Below are positions 59,021 to 64,000 of a DNA stretch of 64,000 bases, in pieces. Position 1 is the stretch's first letter. The number at the start of each line of letters is the position of its first letter. Source of the DNA: Paramacrobiotus metropolitanus (taxonomy: Eukaryota; Tardigrada; Eutardigrada; Parachela; Macrobiotidae); NCBI RefSeq assembly GCF_019649055.1, contig NW_026570226.1:2790001-2854000 (forward strand), written 5' to 3'. The notes beneath the pieces are model-generated. The model was not told where the DNA came from and did not search any database. It saw only the letters and a list, made by a program, of their open reading frames with translations. The position numbers and the translations under genes were made by a program.

Positions 59021-60302
59021 TGCCGAAAAAACTAACTAATTGTAATAGGTTATAGTGACCGTTATACCATGAAAAATGATTAAACTGAAAACACACAATG
59101 GTGAAAGTATTTCTCGTGAATTCCAGCTGGACGTTGCCGATATCTGTTAGCGCTTGGCAAATATGTAGATTACCCGCATTTAGTTATCTGTAACCGTATT
59201 AACCGTAACCGCATTTATTTATTATTAACTACAACCAAATTAACTTAACTGTACCCTGTAACCGTATTTAACTGCAAGCTATTACCAATGCGCCGGCAGT
59301 GTGGTGACTTTATCGGAAGAGCAGCTGCGGCCGCGTGTGAAGACAAAATAATTCGGAAGTTAGTCGACGCCATTTTAAGGGAAACGCACGGTACAACAAA
59401 ATTTTGCTAATAGGCATCGTATTATATATCATTACAGTGAGAAAACATGAGAAATGGTCAGTGGAATGAAATGAAATAGGCGAACTGCAGGGACCCTGAG
59501 ACCGAGCGGAACCGGTCGCGCGCTTTCACAACATTAAACCGAGTTACTGGACCGTGTAGCAATAGACACAGCGCCGACACCATTCAGAAAGTTGCACTTA
59601 TACCAGTCGCTTCGTCAACGGTTCAGCGGGTCCACTTACTTGGTTTTGCATGGCCAGACTGCACACCGTTCCCCGCGCCGTCCGCAACTGCTGTACACGG
59701 TGCGAGGCGGTAAAACCCAACGCGCTGCTTATCAATTGTTCTGGCAGAGCTTATCGCAGTTACAGATAATTAAGGAACACCGTGCCTCATCTGACGAACG
59801 GTCATGCCGGTCTAACACGCTTGGTGTGGAACGGATTAATTAAATGTGCTGATTTTTATGGATTCAGAAAATAAAATTGCGTTTGGCGCTATTTAATCGT
59901 GCGAACGCCTACACAGAACGCCGGTGAGGTTAAATAGCCATACTATCCAGTCCTGCATTAAGCGCATTTGCCGTTAAAAAAATGGAGTTCCAGTTCTACT
60001 ACGTTTTACAACCGGGTGCCACAAATCCCAAACACAGCTGCTCGGGTAGTCTTTCGTCAAGCTGACATGACTCGAAATTACTCAGTGTAGCGTCACCACT
60101 GAACGTATCGAAGATGACTACCAGCGTTCCGGATTGCACGGGCGCCTATGCGTCGCTTTTATGGCGGCTGATAAATTCCGTCCATGCGTCGAAAACAAAA
60201 TTACGATATAGGTGTCCGTATGACTGATAAAAGTAATAAAAATAATACCTTTAATAAGTATCGTGGTACGAGTGCAAACTATGCACCAGAACAAAACGGC
60301 AT
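59021..60302. other. Intergenic stretch
   Basis: No supported gene. A TTAACTGTA/CCGTATTTA-rich patch lies at about 59190-59290. Confidence 0.35.
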
Positions 60303-62360
60303 TTACAAAAGAAACACTTCCTCTATGCTATCCTGGTCGGGGATCGTACCCATTACACAAATCGCGTTTCCCCGTTGTATTTGCATAGATATTCGCTGTT
60401 TAAAAAACTCTTTCGCCCGCTTTTGGCCAGTTGAAGCCGCAATACCGTTTCCAACCGTTTCCACTAGCTTTTTAGTACCGTCTCCAAAAGGTCCGTAAAT
60501 TTCGAAGGCTGCGGCAACGAAATCGTATCTTGTTTGCATCCAAGCGTGTTTCGCTAGTTTCTTTCTTTCAGCGAGTTCGGCTGCTGCGCCGGCATTCACG
60601 GAAGTGCGGTCGATATACGAGGCTGCCAGCGTGTCCACGCAGGTAACATCCACTGCCAGCGGTTTTCCGCGCTTCCACGGAATGAGGGTGATCACATCCG
60701 GCCTCTTCTTATCTTTCAAGGATAAACCTTTTGGTTCCATTCTCGAAGGAAAGCCAGCTGATTTTAGGCCCCGGGTGAACTCCGCGCTGATTCCGTCGTG
60801 TCGTGGTAATCTTCCAGCAGACCGTTTACAGCGAAGTCCGTGCCGGCCGAACTCGTCGACCAGCCCACCACAAACGCATACGTGTGGAGTGACGATCGGT
60901 GCTCCCAAACGCAGCGCGACACTTATGCGAAAAGCGTTGTCCTCTAACAGATTACCAAGGCAAGCTGCCGGTAATGCATGGATCCACAAGCCTGCTTCCG
61001 GGACTGATACCGCCTTAAGATGCGCAACTTCCTCCTGTGAAGTCCGTAGTGCGGTCAGCCTTGAGAATGTCTGCAGTGTCGTGGGAGTGTCCCATGCTTT
61101 CTGGACGTGTCTGAAAACTTCCACCGGAAGTTCGTCAGTGTCTGCTTCTAACTTCCAGGCGCGCGTGACGGTATTGACATCCGTGGCCGTCAGTGTCGGG
61201 CATAATCTGGAAATCAGTGGGTGCAACGAGGAAGCCGATGCCAAGTAGGCAGAAGAAGCTAGCTTCTCAGTGCGTCTGATCCCCAAACCACCGAAACGAA
61301 CGGGAAGGGAGGCCTGGAGCCACGTTGGGTGGTCCATCTTCACATTGGTGATGATCTCCGCCGTCTCGCGAAATACTTGGTCCAGCCTGTACAACTCTTG
61401 TGGGAACATCCATGCGAGGGAAGTGCGCAATATGTGCACAATTTTTGGCACTCCAAGGCAGTTCTTCAACAGGAACAACGCTTGGTGTTTAGGGATAAGC
61501 TGCAAGCGGCTGCACATAATTCCCAACTGGCTGATCTTCTCGTTGATCATCGGGGTTACGGCGGCTGGTAAGAGAGGAGTTCCGAGCAAATTCAGATTAC
61601 CAGCTGTCACTACAGCTATTCCGGGGAATAATGTGGAGAAGTCGTTAGCGGCCGATGTACGCTGTGCTTCGGTGCCCCCGCACAGAAAAACTTCGCACTT
61701 CGCAATATTAACTTCCAGGCCGATCTTTTTAGCTTCTTCTATCAGCAGCAGGAAGTTACGGATTACTTCCGACGGTGATCCTCCTAGCGTCCCATCATCC
61801 ATATACCACGCATTCAGGTAAGTGTTCAGTTTGTAGATGATGAACTGCAGTACCAAGCAAAACAAAACCGGTCCGAGAGGATCCCCTTGCTGTACGCCGG
61901 ACTGCGAGGAAATGACGGTTTCTCCCAGAAACAGCGAAGAATGTGCACCGTAACACATTTTAATAAAGGCGTAATATTCCGGGATGACGTCGGCTGCTAT
62001 CTGCAATACTTCCTCGCGCGAGACGCAATTGAAAGCGTTGGTGAAATCAATTTTAAGGAGGGCTTTAACACCACTGCTGTATTGAAGAAGAAAGTCCCTA
62101 GCTGCGTGAATAATTCCTTCCACTCCCCTCTTTACACCGGAACCAAGTTGGTGTGGTTGGAGAATCTCCGATGTAATTGGCCGAATTCGGGTATCCACCG
62201 CCTTGGCAGCGATGCGGCGGTATACATTTCCGACGGCAATTGGACGCAGGCCTCCATCCTTTTTCCGTAGGGCAACGAGTCGAGCGCCGCAGAGTAAAGT
62301 AATAAATGAAACGCGGTGAAGGTCCTGCCATAAGATGTAAACAAACCAGAGTTACCTTAC
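60303..62360 (-). mobile_element. 5'-truncated non-LTR retrotransposon with RT and C-terminal restriction-like endonuclease
   Basis: One open frame on the minus strand from about 62360 to the stop at 60303 (over 680 codons, no internal start needed because the 5' end is cut). RT motifs: KKDGGLRPIAVGNVYRRIAA, LLKIDFTNAFNCVSREE, SGVQQGDPLGPVLFC, AWYMDDGTLGG, and a thumb with GGLGIRRTEKLASSAYLAS. The C-terminus holds a CCHC-like knuckle (CVCGGLVDEFGRHGLRC) and a PD-(D/E)XK-type site (KKRPDVITLIPW...LAVDVT), as in R2-group elements that carry a restriction-like endonuclease. The frame is uninterrupted, so this copy is young. Exact clade not assigned. Confidence 0.78.
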
Positions 62361-63726
62361 TTTAAAGTCTTGATATGTAATCAGTTTGTCCGACAGTTTA
62401 TTACCCGCGAAACATTACCGACAACCTTCCAGCGATCGTTTCGGCTATCTGGATTTTATTGCATGCACCAGGGTACGATATCAGTATACGCATCTCTCCA
62501 TCAACCTAGTTTTACACCGAACAACACACACTTTTGTCGAGTGCTCTAAGTTGTGGACAAGGCAGATGGCGACATCCTGTTCGGCCGACATTTGTCATTT
62601 CGAAGCTATCAGCAAATTATTGAAGTATAATTACAAAGTTACGAAATAATGGAGTTTTGAACCATGCGTGACAACACTTATGGATTTTAAGGGCTGTAAT
62701 TATTTGTTGATCATGCGGGAACCGCAGATAAGCCGAATTCAACTCTCACCATAAATCACTTAACTGCGTAGCCAATATCAGTCTTTGACAGCTCCGGTTT
62801 AACATTTACTAACTTTGGTTAACCAACAATTCTGATATCATTGTTTATATAGGTTACTTGCAAGCTGTGACGATGTTAGCTGGACCATACTGCCGTTCCA
62901 TCGATAACATTGCAGTATTAATAGGCAAGATCATATTCTTCGCGCGGCCACTTAAAATAATGACTGTCGTGCTTCTTCCCTTGTAAGCATTATGTTTACT
63001 GAAAACTGTACATTTCCGGTTTATCTTCAGGTAGTCGCAAAGAGTTAAAAAATTTTGTGTCGTGTTAATGTGTTATCCGCAAATTAGTACCAGCCAGAAA
63101 AGGTATTTCTGAATACCACTAGTCAATTTTATAAAACCGCCGCCGAGAAACGTGCAAGGGCCGAGAAAAAGGTATGTATAAATGTGGCAGCTAGCATAGA
63201 TAAAATCAGGGTTTCCGGCTTTAACATGTTTGTGCAATCTTAGGAAATCCAGATTGAAGTACCGTGCCGTGGAGTTGTGGACGGTATTGAGGGATTTCAC
63301 GGGGATCACCCGGCAGGAGTATCACGCACGGTCCGATGAACCCCACCATGACCCTCACCGTGTTACCATTATTCGGTATGACATACATACGATTTACGAA
63401 AATAACATTAATTTACGTAATCAGCTATTACCTTGTTATATGCGAATAACAACAACCAGTGACCAAATAACGCGCATAGTATTTAATAACACAAAAAGAA
63501 CTGCTTTAAAACGTACGACACAGCGCACATATCACACGTACGTATGATAACATTGATAATTCATCGCTGACCATTCAAGTGGTTTCGTTTTGTATCTGTT
63601 TTTCGAGCTGCCACCGGGACAGCAGTTTCTTTAAAGGTGATCTACCACCTCGTGCAGGATATCCCGGATCGTAGTAGACATTAAGCTGGATAAACAAACA
63701 AACCATACATTTTCTTACTGCTGCAG
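62361..63726. other. Intergenic stretch
   Basis: AT-rich; no coding feature supported. Probably upstream region of the MAM-like gene at the window edge. Confidence 0.35.
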
Positions 63727-63960
63727 CACTGATCTTGTTTCGTCTGGCCACTGTGTGCAGTGAAGATTGCTACGAGGAGGTGGATTCCTGTGATATGGGA
63801 ACGGAAGATCAGTCGGACGATTCCAGCGTATATATTTTGGCGTGCTCGTCGGATCCGCCAAATCAGAATTCGACTTGGTATCGCAGCAACAGTGTTGTTG
63901 GCAGTGGCGTGGCACAGGACACTTACCAATGGGACATCATTGGAAAGATAAACGGATCAA
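63727..63960 (+). CDS. MAM-like exon of a further family member, running off the window
   Basis: The exon follows TGCTGCAG and ends at GGATCAA|GTGAAA in phase 1. It starts with a hydrophobic stretch (ALILFRLATVC) that completes a signal peptide from an unseen first exon, then EDCYEEVDSCDMGTEDQSDD, an STWYRS core and TYQWDIIG, the same half-module that in genes B and F is followed by the VSRCT exon. The remaining exons lie beyond 64000. Confidence 0.65.
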
Positions 63961-64000
63961 GTGAAAGTACGCCTCAGTTGTTGTTATTATGCGTTCGCAT

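Noticed and set aside
1-64000. Bacterial features (operons, CRISPR arrays, insertion sequences)
   Set aside because: No regularly spaced repeats, no prokaryotic gene families or ribosome-binding pattern; introns are everywhere.

Overview
The window is eukaryotic, not bacterial: coding sequence is split by short GT-AG introns (about 50-250 bases), genes sit on both strands, and typical animal families are present (adhesion GPCRs, receptor tyrosine kinases, EGF-like membrane proteins, a gustatory-receptor-like 7TM protein, non-LTR and LTR retrotransposons). Compact genes with tiny introns and divergent receptors fit a small-genome ecdysozoan; a tardigrade is my best guess, but nothing here proves the species. 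All exon maps were read by eye from splice sites, phase and homology between copies in the window; edges may be off by a base or two.

Layout. 1-8.7 kb: a tRNA-like Pol III unit, two unrecognised secreted-protein genes lying almost stop-to-start on the minus strand, a decayed duplicate of the first, and a small secreted peptide precursor candidate. 8.7-13.2 kb: two tandem genes (A, B) of a secreted family built from a divergent MAM-like module and an unfamiliar cysteine-rich C-terminal module (called CTD here). 13.6-17.3 kb, minus: an adhesion GPCR whose ectodomain carries the same MAM-like module. 17.7-19.0 kb: a complete gag-only LTR element with identical LTRs. 19-26.8 kb: mostly intergenic, with CRE-like palindromes and one gustatory-receptor-like gene. 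26.9-36.9 kb: three more MAM/CTD genes (C, D, E); D and E carry disabling changes, and E is split by a 3.4-kb inverted-repeat-bounded insertion. 37.3-38.7 kb: an EGF-repeat single-pass membrane protein with one frameshift. 39.0-42.3 kb, minus: a second adhesion GPCR, paralogous to the first but without MAM. 43.2-46.1 kb: gene F, an internally duplicated MAM-CTD-MAM-CTD protein. 46.3-54.7 kb: two divergently arranged receptor kinases with a GH16-like ectodomain; one looks active, the other has lost the DFG aspartate. 55-62.4 kb: two non-LTR retrotransposons plus a 3' fragment. 63.7-64 kb: one more MAM-like exon, so the family continues past the window.

How it may work together (inference): the region is an expanding and decaying cluster of extracellular recognition proteins (MAM/CTD) interleaved with receptors (MAM-GPCR, GH16-kinase, EGF-TM). 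The shared MAM-like module between secreted proteins and a GPCR, the consistent phase-1 introns between modules, and the fresh pseudogenes suggest birth-and-death evolution of a ligand/receptor or surface-recognition set.
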